NCBI GenBank assembly: GCA_001871015.1
Contig: MNUO01000081.1
Coordinates: 1-5,539 of the forward strand
Length of the DNA stretch: 5,539 bases
DNA from: Candidatus Desantisbacteria bacterium CG1_02_38_46
GTDB lineage: Bacteria; Desantisbacteria; UBA1551; UBA1559
Direction: 5' to 3'
In this document: positions 1-5,539 of the stretch, in pieces
Layout of the letters: the number at the start of each line of letters is the position of its first letter
How positions within the stretch are numbered: the first letter of the stretch is position 1
The notes under the pieces: model-generated
Databases searched by the model: none
What the model saw: the letters and a program-made list of their open reading frames with translations, nothing else
What the model was told of the DNA's origin: nothing
Program-made: the position numbers and the translations under genes

Positions 1-1229
1 TAAAATATTGTAAACAGCATCCCGGCAGACAGAACAATCATCACCACCACTGTAGCCCAGGCAATAAAGTTAAATGCCTTTGAATTTATATAACCGCCCA
101 TCAATTCTCTTTTATTAACCAACAGGAGTATAAATATCAATAAAAATGGGAGCAGAATACCGTTAATTACCTGTGATATGTACATACCAAGTATCAATGG
201 GAACTTCGGGATTAACACAACTAAGGCGCTGACCACAATAAGACCTGTAAAAATTATGTAAAACTGCGGGGCTTCATTGAACCTCTTATTAACACCTGAT
301 TCCCATCCCATTCCTTCACATATTGAATAAGTGGTGGAAAGGGGAATTATTGAAGCAGCGGCAAGGGATGCATTTAATAGACCGAATGCAAAAAGATAAC
401 AGCAGAACTTTCCCACCAGTGGTTCCAGTGCCATAGCTGCATCTGCAGCTGTGTCAATCCTGATACCATTCTTAAATAAGGTTGATGCGCAGGCGACCAT
501 AATAAAAAGTGCGAACACTTTGGCAACTATTGTACCACTTATCACATCAAGTTTTGAATGTTTATAGTTTTCAATAGAAATTCCTTTCTCAACAATTGAT
601 GACTGAAGATAGAATTGCATCCATGGTGCTATGGTTGTACCAACCAGTCCTACCAGCATAACAGTATAAGCAGAAGACCTAAAGTTAAAAGAGGGTATGA
701 AAATTTCTTTGCTTACCTGGGCCCAATCAGGTTTAACAAGTACACCTGAAATTATATATGCAAAGTAGAGAACGCAGACTACAAGAAAAATCCTTTCAGC
801 AGATTTATATGTGCCTTTCACAACGGCAAGCCATATTATCATTGCAGCAAGTGGCACGCCCAGATACTTTTTAACACCGAAAATTTCAGAGCTTGCAGCA
901 ATACCTGCAAAATTACTAATTATATTTGCGAGATTTACAAAGAAAATGGCCAAAAGAATAAAAAAAGTAATTTTTACTCCATAATTCTCCCTTATCAAGT
1001 CAGCAAGACCTTTACCGGTTATCACTCCCATCCTTGCACACATTTCCTGAACAACTATCAGAGCAATTGTAATTGGAATAAGAGACCAAATCAAAGTATA
1101 TCCAAAATGTGCACCTGCAAGGGAATAAGTTGCGACACCGCCCGCGTCTATATCAACTATGGCTGTGATTATCCCCGGCCCCATCACTGCAAGAAAAAGC
1201 ATTATGCCTGCCCACCGCCGCTTCTTCAT
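1..1229 (-). CDS. Nramp-related (NRMT-like) divalent metal transporter, 3' end cut by window
   Basis: This is an integral membrane carrier of the Nramp/MntH (SLC11) superfamily, expected to import a divalent cation across the cytoplasmic membrane. Translation from ATG 1229 gives 409 residues without a stop. The next two bases are TA, so the gene ends at or just beyond the window; Nramp proteins are usually about 400-450 residues. The start is supported by GAGGT at 1235-1239, five bases upstream; the ATG at 1247 meets a stop after four codons. The chain is a series of hydrophobic helices. Helix 1 begins with MGPGIITAIVDIDAGG, and helix 6 carries VGTTIAPWMQFYLQS, corresponding to Nramp GATVMPH. 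The metal-site signature DPGN reads DAGG (residues 27-30), and the helix-6 Met and His are Ala201 and Trp203. Loss of the soft-metal Met ligand is a known trait of Nramp-related Mg2+ transporters, so Mg2+ (possibly Mn2+) is the inferred substrate. It lies 20 bases after the MgtE-N/CBS gene, in the same operon. Family assignment is firm; substrate is inference. Confidence 0.9.
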   Translation of the reverse strand, partial: MKKRRWAGIMLFLAVMGPGIITAIVDIDAGGVATYSLAGAHFGYTLIWSLIPITIALIVVQEMCARMGVITGKGLADLIRENYGVKITFFILLAIFFVNLANIISNFAGIAASSEIFGVKKYLGVPLAAMIIWLAVVKGTYKSAERIFLVVCVLYFAYIISGVLVKPDWAQVSKEIFIPSFNFRSSAYTVMLVGLVGTTIAPWMQFYLQSSIVEKGISIENYKHSKLDVISGTIVAKVFALFIMVACASTLFKNGIRIDTAADAAMALEPLVGKFCCYLFAFGLLNASLAAASIIPLSTTYSICEGMGWESGVNKRFNEAPQFYIIFTGLIVVSALVVLIPKFPLILGMYISQVINGILLPFLLIFILLLVNKRELMGGYINSKAFNFIAWATVVVMIVLSAGMLFTIF

Positions 1230-1249
1230 CTCTTACCTCGTAATCATTT

Positions 1250-2572
1250 TTATAGTTTTGGTTTCCTTGTTCGTTTTTTCCATGCCAACTGAATTATATG
1301 GCTTAAAATGTCATCAACAGTGATAATTCCCTGAATGACATTGTCATGAGTTACCACAGGAATTGCCAGTAAATTATACCTATCAAAAAGATAAGAAACC
1401 TTTCTCGCAGTATCGGTCAGGTGTACACTGGCTGGCCTCTTTACCATAATTTCACTGATTTGTTTTTGAGGGTCTGCTAAGAGCAGATGTCTGAAGGTTG
1501 TCATACCCAGCAAGTGGCTCTGCTCATCTATTATGTAGGCGTAGTATATTGTTTCTACCCTGCCGGTCATCTCCCTGATACGCGTAATTGCATCTGCAAC
1601 AGTAATATTCTCAGGAAGCGCAATAAATTCAGCAGCCATCAACCCTCCTGCTGAATTTACTTCATGACCCAGTAATACTGAAAGTTTCTTTGAACGTTCA
1701 CTTTCCATAAGGAAAAGAAGTTCGTCAACCTCTTTGTCAGGCAGAACACCGAGCAAGTCTACGGCCCTATCTGATGGCATATTGTTCAATATATCCACTG
1801 TGCTCTTTGTATCAAGTTCTTCCACAAGTGATTTCTGCATTTCTAAATCCAGCTCAGAAAGTACTTTCACCCTCAGAAAAGTATCCAGCGACTTAAAGAG
1901 TGCGCCACGCTCATACACATCAAGGTCCAGCATTATATCTCCGAGATCTGCGGGAGGAATCGTGCTCAATTGCTGCTGACTGACATTTAGACTTATCGTC
2001 CCCTTTACCGGATGGATGGCAAGGGGCTGGGCATACTTCCAGGAGATAAAATTGTCTTTTGTAAGATATTTTGAATTTGGGTTAAATAATTTCACAAGTG
2101 AATCCACTGCTTGCTCTGCATTAATCCGCCTGATAAGACCTCGCATTCCTGTATCCACATGTGCAATGTGCAAATTATTTTCTGCTTTGAGTAAATGAAC
2201 ATCATTAACCCGCACGACCTTGCGGTTAAAGGTATCCACAATTTGTTTATCAAGAATATCTTTTCTTAAAGCCATTTCATTTTCAGCATAATAAAAATCT
2301 TTAAAAACAAGTGCAGATGAATCAAGTAAGAAATAATATTCCTCTTGCCCGGCATCCGGGTCCTTTACAACTGTTTTTATTTCTTCCCAGGGAACAACTG
2401 CATAGGTCTTCCTGAAAATACCCCTTGAGAGCACAAGTGAAATTACGCGGGGGTAGGGTTCGGTCGGCCTAACAATTAAATCAAAAATTCTCCCGATAGG
2501 ATTCCCGGACTTATCCAGTAGATATCTGTTGGTAACTTCAGTAAAAAAAGTAAAAATTTTTTGTGCAAGCAT
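1250..2572 (-). CDS. PRC-barrel / MgtE N-domain / CBS-pair protein, likely Mg2+ sensor for the adjacent transporter
   Basis: This is a 440-residue protein with no hydrophobic segment long enough to span the membrane, so it should be cytoplasmic. Residues about 13-90 look like a PRC-barrel (LLDKSGNPIGRIFDL, then PYPRVISLVLSRG), and about 105-150 may be a second PRC-like unit. Residues about 208-307 are an MgtE intracellular N domain: helical repeats with LVEELDTKSTVDILNNMPSDRAVDLLGVLP, then the MgtE-typical SAGGLM. Residues about 315-372 and 375-432 form a CBS pair, and a basic tail ends the chain. In MgtE channels the N and CBS domains bind Mg2+ and close the pore; here the pore domain is absent. 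It sits between the truncated dehydrogenase (6-base gap) and the Nramp-type gene (20-base gap), so I infer that it gates or senses for that carrier. ATG 2572 has a GAGGA site directly before it. Domain calls are by eye; the PRC assignment is less certain than the MgtE-N and CBS calls. Confidence 0.88.
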   Translation of the reverse strand: MLAQKIFTFFTEVTNRYLLDKSGNPIGRIFDLIVRPTEPYPRVISLVLSRGIFRKTYAVVPWEEIKTVVKDPDAGQEEYYFLLDSSALVFKDFYYAENEMALRKDILDKQIVDTFNRKVVRVNDVHLLKAENNLHIAHVDTGMRGLIRRINAEQAVDSLVKLFNPNSKYLTKDNFISWKYAQPLAIHPVKGTISLNVSQQQLSTIPPADLGDIMLDLDVYERGALFKSLDTFLRVKVLSELDLEMQKSLVEELDTKSTVDILNNMPSDRAVDLLGVLPDKEVDELLFLMESERSKKLSVLLGHEVNSAGGLMAAEFIALPENITVADAITRIREMTGRVETIYYAYIIDEQSHLLGMTTFRHLLLADPQKQISEIMVKRPASVHLTDTARKVSYLFDRYNLLAIPVVTHDNVIQGIITVDDILSHIIQLAWKKRTRKPKL

Positions 2573-2575
2573 ATT

Positions 2576-2581
2576 TCCTCA
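2576..2581 (-). promoter_or_regulatory. Stop codon overlapping ribosome-binding site (translational coupling)
   Basis: On the minus strand the dehydrogenase stop TGA (2581-2579) is part of TGAGGAAAT, which supplies the GAGGA site for ATG 2572. Ribosomes finishing the upstream reading frame therefore end on the start region of the MgtE-N/CBS gene. This arrangement implies that the two genes evolved as one operon, and that damage to the upstream gene could alter expression of the downstream pair. Confidence 0.65.
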
Positions 2582-3418
2582 TTCTTTCGCAAATTCCTCA
2601 AGAACCCCGAGGTCGTCCGCCAGGTCAAGCACAGTGTATCTACCTCGTATTTCTCTTGCGTGCAGGATTGCTTTCTCTATATCTTTCTTTGAAACTCCAA
2701 ACTTAGAAAATGCTCTCGGCGCACCAGCGTCCTTCAGCGCTTTTCTTAATCTTGATTCTGGAATAAAGTTCTTCTTGATGATGTTCCTTATCTTGTTCCA
2801 GTTGCGGATAATAAATTGTATCTCTTTCTCTTTTTTCCTCCAGGGTAGATTTTTCTCCCTGAGTTGCGGATAAACCTCCACTGCCATTCCCCTCCCATAA
2901 AATCTGTAAATATTCTCTCGCATCTGTCTGCTGTTTATATAATGCTGGCGCAATTTGTCAATTTTAAACCCATTCACATCGAGTTTGAGCAATTTTTCAT
3001 AGAGACGGGCAGTTACAAGCGTGGCAATTCCAACCTGTTGTCCGTGAAGATTTACCTCTTTTCCTTTTGAATAGTTAAACATATCAAAGAAGTGTGAAAT
3101 CAGGTGCTCGCCGCCAGATGCAGGAGCAGAAGAACCGGCAATGACCATTGAAATTCCGGCGAGGTTCAATGCTTCAAAAAGTCCCTTGATTGCACCCCGG
3201 TTTTTCTTTCCAATCTTTTTAGCGTTTCGAATATAAAAATCCATTACGCCCGCCATCAATTTACCGGGCAGGTTGCAGAAATACTCTTTTTTGACTAAAC
3301 TTGAGATTCCCCAGTCAATATTGCAGACCGACTTTGAAATTCCGTCCCCAAGACCTGCCAGAATCATTTCGCGCGGTGAGTTCAGACATCTGAGCAAATA
3401 GTCAGATTTTCTTTGCAT
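2579..3418 (-). pseudogene. 5'-truncated sn-glycerol-1-phosphate dehydrogenase (EgsA/AraM family)
   Basis: Intact members reduce dihydroxyacetone phosphate to sn-glycerol-1-phosphate with NAD(P)H, in the cytoplasm. The 279 codons match the C-terminal metal-binding domain: SPREMILAGLGDGISK (14-29), GSSAPASGGEHLISH (95-109) and LHGQQVG (124-130), ending normally with AREIRGRYTVLDLADDLG. The three expected Zn ligands are present as Asp25, His105 and His125; their spacing (80 and 20) agrees with family members as I recall them. The N-terminal Rossmann domain, roughly 130-170 residues with the GGG-type NAD motif, is absent. Intact proteins are about 330-400 residues. Upstream of ATG 3418 the frame stays open only to a TGA at 3457-3455, and no ribosome-binding site precedes the ATG, so this start is merely the first Met. 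Residues 1-12 are encoded by the inverted repeat and its inner flank, and family similarity begins right after them. I infer disruption by the neighbouring element. Catalysis without the nucleotide domain is unlikely. Confidence 0.78.
3383..3405 (+). repeat. Left copy of 23-bp inverted repeat
   Basis: The outer 19 bases, CAGACATCTGAGCAAATAG, are identical to the reverse complement of 5430-5448. The inner four are TCAG here and CCAG on the other side, giving 22 of 23 matches. A chance 19-base match in 5.5 kb is very improbable. The repeat holds two overlapping small palindromes: CAGA-CA-TCTG at the outer tip, and CTGA...TCAG around an 8-base loop. A further shared ATTTCTAAAAAT lies inward at 3417-3428 and, reversed, at 5391-5402. 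Confidence 0.8.
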
Positions 3419-3780
3419 TTCTAAAAATACTTTGCAGGTACCCCCTATACCACTTCATAATGCAGAGGGAAATGAAATTTTATTAGTGGTGAATATCTTC
3501 TATTTTTACTGTCTTTACCAAATTAAACATTGGGATCCTTGGTTCAGAGTTAGTACTATCCTCGGGAAAATGGATATTTTTCACAAAACTTTGACTACAG
3601 GATGTTTAAATTAAAAATGGTTACTATAAAGTCATTCTCGCCAGTGAAAAAAACAGTTATATTTTGATATTAAAGATTTAGAGAGCAGAAAAACCTGAGG
3701 ACTATTCAGCAAAAACTTTTTTGAACCTGCAAGATAATTCGGGGCTTTGCCCCTCATAACTTTTAAGTGCGCATTGCATC
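3406..3780. other. AT-rich non-coding stretch between left inverted repeat and transposase promoter
   Basis: I see no convincing gene here on either strand. A plus-strand open frame at 3432-3614 gives a 60-residue product with no recognisable motif and no ribosome-binding site. On the minus strand a 15-codon frame (3530-3483, MFNLVKTVKIEDIHH) follows AAGGAT at a good distance but stops at once. The stretch contains the GGGGC/GCCCC hairpin at 3741-3753 and a CAAGAT/ATCTTG inverted pair (3730-3735, 3778-3783). GAAC at 3723-3726 and CAAG at 3730-3733 resemble IS91-family target tetranucleotides. It may be the terIS side of the element or remains of an older insertion. Confidence 0.5.
3741..3753. 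other. Perfect GC-rich hairpin upstream of the transposase
   Basis: GGGGC-TTT-GCCCC is a 5-bp perfect stem with a 3-base loop in otherwise AT-rich DNA, about 65 bases before the transposase start. HUH transposases commonly recognise subterminal hairpins, so it is a candidate part of the terIS-side signal. It is followed by CTCATAACTTTTAAG rather than a clean T-run, so a terminator blocking read-in transcription is possible but weaker. Confidence 0.4.
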
Positions 3781-3808
3781 TTGACTTATTTCTAAAAAAT
3801 GGTATACT
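3781..3808 (+). promoter_or_regulatory. Sigma70-type promoter of the transposase, near-leaderless
   Basis: TTGACT (3781-3786) and TATACT (3803-3808) are separated by 16 bases, each close to consensus. Transcription would start near 3814-3816, only 2-4 bases before ATG 3818. The message would then be nearly leaderless, and no Shine-Dalgarno sequence lies before either ATG 3818 or the next in-frame ATG at 3830. Confidence 0.6.
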
Positions 3809-3817
3809 TATTGTACT

Positions 3818-5107
3818 ATGGCTGTGCAGATGAGATTATTCCCCAATTCTGATCCCCGAGATATCACATTTGAGTATATTCTGAGAGTCGATAATAATTG
3901 GGAACAATTCAAATCTCTATACGGCAACCAATTAAGACCAGTAATTATCGATGAAGTAGAGAAAATGCTCAAATGTTGTAATCCCGAAAATGGATTTGCT
4001 ACCTTCATCTGCCTTTCCTGTGGTGAAACTAAAATCATCCCTTTCAGCTGTAAGAGTAGAATCTGCACTCGCTGTGGCAAAAAGCACACTGATATCTGGT
4101 CTCAAGAGCTTAACGATATTTTACTCAATGTTCCCCACAGACATATAGTATTTACAGTCTCGGACAGACTTTGGCCATATTTCCAGGACGATTCTAAATT
4201 ACAGGGGCTTCTCCTTGATACAGCTGCCAATGTCCTGCAGGAGATCTTTTCCCAGCATAACCGTAAAAAGGTAAGGATAACTCCGGGACTGATTCTGGTC
4301 TTACATCCTTTCGGCGATGACCTCAAACCCAACTTCCATGTACACATCCTCATTACCATTGGTGGTTTATCAAAGAAAGGTGAATGGGTCTACATAAACG
4401 ACTTCATTGACTACAGCATATATAGAAAAATGTGGCAATATGAAATCCTCACCAACCTCAGAAAAAATCTACCGAATAATCCAAACCTGAACAGAATAAT
4501 CGATTGGTGTTTCGATAACAGGAAAAACGGTTTTGTTATCTTTGCCAAACCAACAATCAAGGGTGGCAAACGACATTCTACCCTAAAATATATCGCTCGC
4601 TATGTTCGACATCCTGCTATTTCTAACAGACGCATTATTGGCTATGATGGTCAATCAGTTACTTTTATCTATGAGGAGAATAATAAAAAGTACACCAAGA
4701 CACTACCTAAACTTGAATTTATCAAGGCTGTTGTTCAGCATATTCCAGATAAACAGTTCAAGATGATTCGTCGTGTTGGACTATATGCCAGAAGATCAAA
4801 CCTCAAATATGAGATTGCCAAACAGATACTCGATCCTGCACCTAAAAATGAAGTTGGCAAATTCAACTGGAGAAAAAACATAACCAATTATACACAGAAA
4901 GATCCTCTTAGCTGTGATAAATGTGGAGAAGAGATGCACCTTTACAAAATTACATACTTTGACGGAAGCCAATATAAAACAGTTGGCGGATTTGATTGGT
5001 TAATCAAAAGAGGAGTCATTAGTTATGTGGAAGGTCTTCCAAATTTTCCAACGAAAGTCAAAGAACAAGCACCCCAAAACCAGTGGTGTCAATTATGTTT
5101 GTGGTAA
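3818..5107 (+). CDS. tnpA: IS91-family Y2 HUH transposase
   Basis: This is a rolling-circle transposase of 429 residues that would nick and rejoin single strands through phosphotyrosine intermediates. Residues about 65-90 form the IS91-type N-terminal zinc finger (CLSC, then C-x4-C-x2-C with His90). The HUH motif is HVH at 174-176 within KPNFHVHIL, preceded by TPGLILVLHPFGDDL. The paired tyrosines are Tyr258 and Tyr262 in KYIARYVRHPAISNRRI, the double-Tyr spacing of IS91. The C-terminal segment FIKAVVQHIPDKQFKMIRRVGLYA (301-324) is also typical of the family, and CDKC (366-369) starts another possible zinc knuckle. All catalytic residues are present, so the enzyme could be active. Length fits the family. 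The last 28 codons overlap the zinc-ribbon gene in another frame; the final residues, WCQLCLW, may be native or the result of a one-base slip near CCCCAAAA (5072-5079). It is transcribed against the operon to its left. Confidence 0.92.
   Translation: MAVQMRLFPNSDPRDITFEYILRVDNNWEQFKSLYGNQLRPVIIDEVEKMLKCCNPENGFATFICLSCGETKIIPFSCKSRICTRCGKKHTDIWSQELNDILLNVPHRHIVFTVSDRLWPYFQDDSKLQGLLLDTAANVLQEIFSQHNRKKVRITPGLILVLHPFGDDLKPNFHVHILITIGGLSKKGEWVYINDFIDYSIYRKMWQYEILTNLRKNLPNNPNLNRIIDWCFDNRKNGFVIFAKPTIKGGKRHSTLKYIARYVRHPAISNRRIIGYDGQSVTFIYEENNKKYTKTLPKLEFIKAVVQHIPDKQFKMIRRVGLYARRSNLKYEIAKQILDPAPKNEVGKFNWRKNITNYTQKDPLSCDKCGEEMHLYKITYFDGSQYKTVGGFDWLIKRGVISYVEGLPNFPTKVKEQAPQNQWCQLCLW
5009..5015 (+). promoter_or_regulatory. 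Ribosome-binding site inside the transposase gene
   Basis: AGAGGAG lies nine bases before ATG 5025, inside the transposase coding sequence. It is the main argument that the small downstream frame is a separate, independently started gene and not the tail of a broken transposase. Confidence 0.55.
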
Positions 5108-5321
5108 ATGTGGGGCCCAGGAAATCATCCCTTATGAAGTGCTGGAGGACTTTGACTTGATGTTCCCAGAAGAGCTCATCCACGGGCCACATATGCTCAG
5201 ATGTGAGAAATGTGGCAGCGGAATCATGCAACCAGAACACTATGAGGCTAAAATCATGGGCTATGGCCTCTATGAAGGACTGGACTACACCATAAAGATA
5301 GACAAACAGAAGAAAAAATGA
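5025..5321 (+). CDS. Small zinc-ribbon protein overlapping the transposase 3' end
   Basis: This is a 98-residue protein of unknown role. Two CxxC knuckles, CGKC at 26-29 and CEKC at 60-63, are spaced as in a zinc ribbon, with an acidic stretch between them (EVLEDFDLMFPEE) and a lysine-rich C-terminus. The first 20 residues are basic and show no domain. The frame is +1 to the transposase and overlaps it by 83 bases; AGAGGAG at 5009-5015 supports ATG 5025. It may be an accessory DNA-binding factor of the element. Alternatively, the Cys-rich part was once the transposase C-terminus: a +1 slip, or loss of one base, at CCCC (5072-5075) would fuse the frames into about 500 residues. I cannot decide between these from one copy; the domain itself looks genuine. 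Confidence 0.62.
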   Translation: MWKVFQIFQRKSKNKHPKTSGVNYVCGKCGAQEIIPYEVLEDFDLMFPEELIHGPHMLRCEKCGSGIMQPEHYEAKIMGYGLYEGLDYTIKIDKQKKK

Positions 5322-5351
5322 TTTATCCACAACTAAAACCATTATTTTTTT
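5317..5351 (+). terminator. Weak intrinsic terminator after the zinc-ribbon gene
   Basis: AATGATTT (5317-5324) can pair with AAACCATT (5336-5343) with one mismatch around an 11-base loop, followed by seven T residues at 5345-5351. The stem is AT-rich and overlaps the stop codon, so it is a weak candidate, though its position after the last gene of the element is right. Confidence 0.35.
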
Positions 5352-5398
5352 GTCCGTACCATGCGATATACTTTCCTATGTAATCAAGAAATTTTTAG

Positions 5399-5422
5399 AA
5401 ATTTTCTCCTCGAGAAAAATTT
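5399..5422. other. Long AT-rich hairpin just inside the right inverted repeat
   Basis: AAATTTTCTC (5399-5408) pairs with GAGAAAA plus TTT (5412-5422, one bulged A at 5419) around the loop CTC. It lies four bases inside the right inverted repeat. In IS91-like elements the end downstream of the transposase is oriIS, where hairpins guide nicking, so this may be part of that signal. GAAATTTT also occurs twice in tandem just here (5388-5405). Confidence 0.45.
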
Positions 5423-5425
5423 TGG

Positions 5426-5448
5426 CTGGCTATTTGCTCAGATGTCTG
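5426..5448 (-). repeat. Right copy of 23-bp inverted repeat
   Basis: CTATTTGCTCAGATGTCTG at 5430-5448 is the exact reverse complement of 3383-3401. The four inner bases CTGG (5426-5429) differ from the left copy at one position. It lies 105 bases past the zinc-ribbon stop and 49 bases before the next gene start. The outermost ten bases, CAGATGTCTG, can fold into a 4-bp stem. Confidence 0.8.
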
Positions 5449-5497
5449 TCATTTGTATTTTTTATTAAGTAATCCTTTCTTTAGGAACGAGGAATAT

Positions 5498-5539
5498 ATG
5501 TGGCCTGAAAGAAACCGGGTTCTGCCTTACCACTACGGT
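5498..5539 (+). CDS. Start of an unidentified gene, cut by window end
   Basis: ATG 5498 follows GAGGAA (5489-5494) at three bases, and the frame (MWPERNRVLPYHYG) is open through the last base of the window. Fourteen codons are too few to name a family. The strong ribosome-binding site makes a genuine start likely. It lies just outside the right inverted repeat and points away from the element, so an outward promoter in the element end could influence it; I see no clear promoter of its own in 5449-5488. Confidence 0.5.
   Translation, partial: MWPERNRVLPYHYG

Larger units (their letters stand above)
3383..5448 (+). mobile_element. IS91-family-like HUH element, about 2.07 kb, bracketed by a 23-bp inverted repeat
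   Basis: The element is defined by an inverted repeat at 3383-3405 and 5426-5448. It encloses a Y2 HUH transposase, a small zinc-ribbon gene, a promoter and several hairpins. The outer left edge coincides with the point where AraM similarity starts. No target duplication is visible: the bases outside are GGTGAGTT on the left and TCATTTGT on the right. That absence suits rolling-circle transposition. Classical IS91 elements lack long terminal inverted repeats, so an alternative is that an IS91-type element landed inside a different repeat element whose ends are these copies. The transposase identity is firm; the borders are inferred from one copy only. Confidence 0.55.

Noticed and set aside
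1107-1292. Open frames running opposite to the transporter, sensor and dehydrogenase genes, and minus-strand frames under the transposase.
   Set aside because: They are shadows of well-supported genes, without family motifs or start signals of their own.
3483-3530. Minus-strand 15-codon frame MFNLVKTVKIEDIHH with AAGGAT ten bases before its ATG, faintly like the N-terminus of AraM/G1P dehydrogenases.
   Set aside because: It is too short to test, stops at once, and lies inside the repeat-bounded element. If intact relatives began with this sequence, the element borders would need revising.
3432-3614. Plus-strand 60-residue open frame between the dehydrogenase remnant and the transposase.
   Set aside because: No ribosome-binding site, no motif, AT-rich composition with many aromatic codons as in random DNA.
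5195-5204. GCTCAGATGT, a third partial match to the inverted repeat inside the zinc-ribbon gene.
   Set aside because: Only ten bases match and they encode a normal part of the protein; chance is sufficient.
3375-5456. Search for a target-site duplication outside the inverted repeats.
   Set aside because: The flanks GGTGAGTT and TCATTTGT do not match, so no duplication is claimed.
5430-5461. Possible outward promoter, TTGCTC with TATTTT at 16 bases, at the right element end driving the gene at 5498.
   Set aside because: Both boxes are poor matches in AT-rich DNA; it was not strong enough to list as a feature.
5516-5521. GTTC near the right window end as an IS91-type target tetranucleotide next to oriIS.
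   Set aside because: It lies within the coding start of the next gene, well past the inverted repeat, and a 4-base match is uninformative.

Overview
The window looks like bacterial DNA of moderate to low GC, from a lineage I cannot name. It has short Shine-Dalgarno-led spacings and a compact operon. There are no rRNA or tRNA genes and no CRISPR array. The gene content (an Nramp-related magnesium-type transporter, an archaeal-style glycerol-1-phosphate dehydrogenase, an IS91-type HUH transposase) would fit an uncultured anaerobe, but that is inference.

Left half (1-3418, minus strand). This is a three-gene, tightly packed transcription unit, read right to left. First comes the C-terminal part of an sn-glycerol-1-phosphate dehydrogenase (EgsA/AraM family). 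Its NAD-binding half is missing, but all three predicted metal ligands remain. Its stop codon lies inside the ribosome-binding region of the next gene, a 440-residue soluble protein built from a PRC-barrel-like N-terminus, an MgtE N domain and a CBS pair. Twenty bases later an Nramp-superfamily transporter begins and runs to the window edge. Its metal-site motifs are altered (DAGG for DPGN, A-P-W for M-P-H), as expected for Nramp-related magnesium transporters (NRMT). Together the two genes read as a Mg2+ uptake module in which the sensor of the MgtE channel has been separated from its own pore and paired with an unrelated carrier.

Right half (3383-5448, plus strand). An IS91-family transposase has an HVH motif, a YIARY double tyrosine and an N-terminal Cys-rich zinc finger. 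It is followed, with an 83-base overlap in another frame, by a 98-residue zinc-ribbon protein. A near-perfect 23-bp inverted repeat brackets both genes. The left copy sits exactly where recognisable AraM homology stops, so the element probably destroyed the dehydrogenase gene. The missing N-terminal half is not found beyond the right repeat, so a deletion or rearrangement must also have occurred.

Far right (5449-5539). A new plus-strand gene with a good ribosome-binding site starts at 5498 and is cut off after 14 codons.
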